From an uncultured Elusimicrobium sp. (lineage in GTDB: Bacteria > Elusimicrobiota > Elusimicrobia > Elusimicrobiales > Elusimicrobiaceae), in contig CACXER010000054.1 in assembly GCA_902766765.1 (NCBI GenBank), positions 1 through 38,488 on the forward strand: a DNA stretch of 38,488 bases, given 5' to 3'. Below, in pieces: positions 38,351 to 38,488 of this stretch. Each line of letters starts with the position of its first letter. Positions within the stretch are counted from its first letter, which is position 1. A program made the translations under genes and the position numbers. The notes beneath the pieces were generated by a model. That model saw nothing but the letters and a program-made list of their open reading frames with translations, was not told where the DNA came from and ran no database searches.

Positions 38351-38488
38351 TTAGCGTGAAATTAGTAAAAGGGTATTATTTTCTATATAAGCAGTATAAG
38401 TAAAATCGTCTGCCAAAACGAGAGTCTTTTGGCCCATTTCATGGTAGGCCCAAAGGCCTATTTATCTGAGTTGTTGGTGGTTCCTTCG
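38351..38488 (-). pseudogene. 3' end of an unidentified gene, possibly frameshifted
   Basis: On the minus strand one frame reads IGLWAYHEMGQKTLVLADDF followed by TYTAYIENNTLLLISR and a TAA at 38351-38353, just before a terminator. That frame is closed upstream by a TAA, but the neighbouring frame gives EGTTNNSDK up to the same point. Restoring one A to the AAA run at about 38461-38463 joins them. I do not recognise the protein and only about 45 residues are visible. The terminator placement supports a real gene end; the frameshift may be an assembly error. Confidence 0.4.

Noticed and set aside
1-38488. CRISPR arrays, transposases, integrases or prophage genes
   Set aside because: I saw no regularly spaced repeats and no recognisable mobile-element proteins in the window.

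Overview
This window looks like part of the chromosome of a gut-type Elusimicrobiota bacterium (Elusimicrobium-like), judged at moderate confidence. The main reason is five dispersed, separately promoted type IV pilin-like genes sharing the [21 protein letters not shown]-terminus. Supporting signs are a Gram-negative envelope gene set (heptose-1-phosphate adenylyltransferase, UppP, periplasmic TPR protein) and a compact PurA. I could run no database search, so the taxonomy is inference.

Layout. 1-341: the 3' end of an AAA_28-like ATPase gene with an apparent single-base frameshift. 352-720: a SEC-C zinc-motif protein. 953-7972: four tandem paralogous secreted proteins (P1-P4). All have a signal peptide ending before Gln, a shared C-terminal domain resembling the ChaN/Tiki/TraB/erythromycin-esterase superfamily, and a common GFD-x-R/Q-I terminus. 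P3 and P4 keep the GE-x-H / GE-xx-H and G-xx-H motifs; P1 and P2 have lost them and gained a roughly 330-residue N-terminal block. 8116-9171: pilin a and a convergent TspO-like gene. 9296-13896: a lipid/envelope cluster of biotin carboxyl carrier-like protein (biotin lysine missing), AccC, RfaE2, a serine-palmitoyltransferase-like enzyme and a GNAT-fold protein of a type seen beside Spt. 14048-17324: pilin b, a 357-bp hairpin-rich spacer, then purB-purA. 17336-17460: a long imperfect palindrome.

17554-19558: pilin c, a HAD hydrolase and uppP. 19636-25897: addB-addA recombination nuclease/helicase. 25952-28824: tightly coupled ybaB, CoA-binding protein, aldo/keto reductase and a radical-SAM spore-photoproduct-lyase-like protein. 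28821-29327: pilin d. 29460-34333: sensor kinase, DUF3307-like membrane protein, DEDDh exonuclease, gpmI and yggU. 34413-36172 (minus): yajQ then a TPR protein. 36288-37625: a nucleoside-symporter-like MFS protein. 37723-38214: pilin e. 38351-38488: the apparent 3' end of another gene, also possibly frameshifted.

Two signals stand out. First, P1-P4 look like an undescribed family of secreted Tiki/ChaN-fold proteins in which two members appear to be pseudoenzymes. Second, all five pilin genes carry a 10-11 base homopolymer inside the -35/-10 spacer. This is the arrangement of slip-strand phase-variable promoters in other bacteria. The pilins fall into two cassette types, and promoter type and prepilin cleavage-site type change together.
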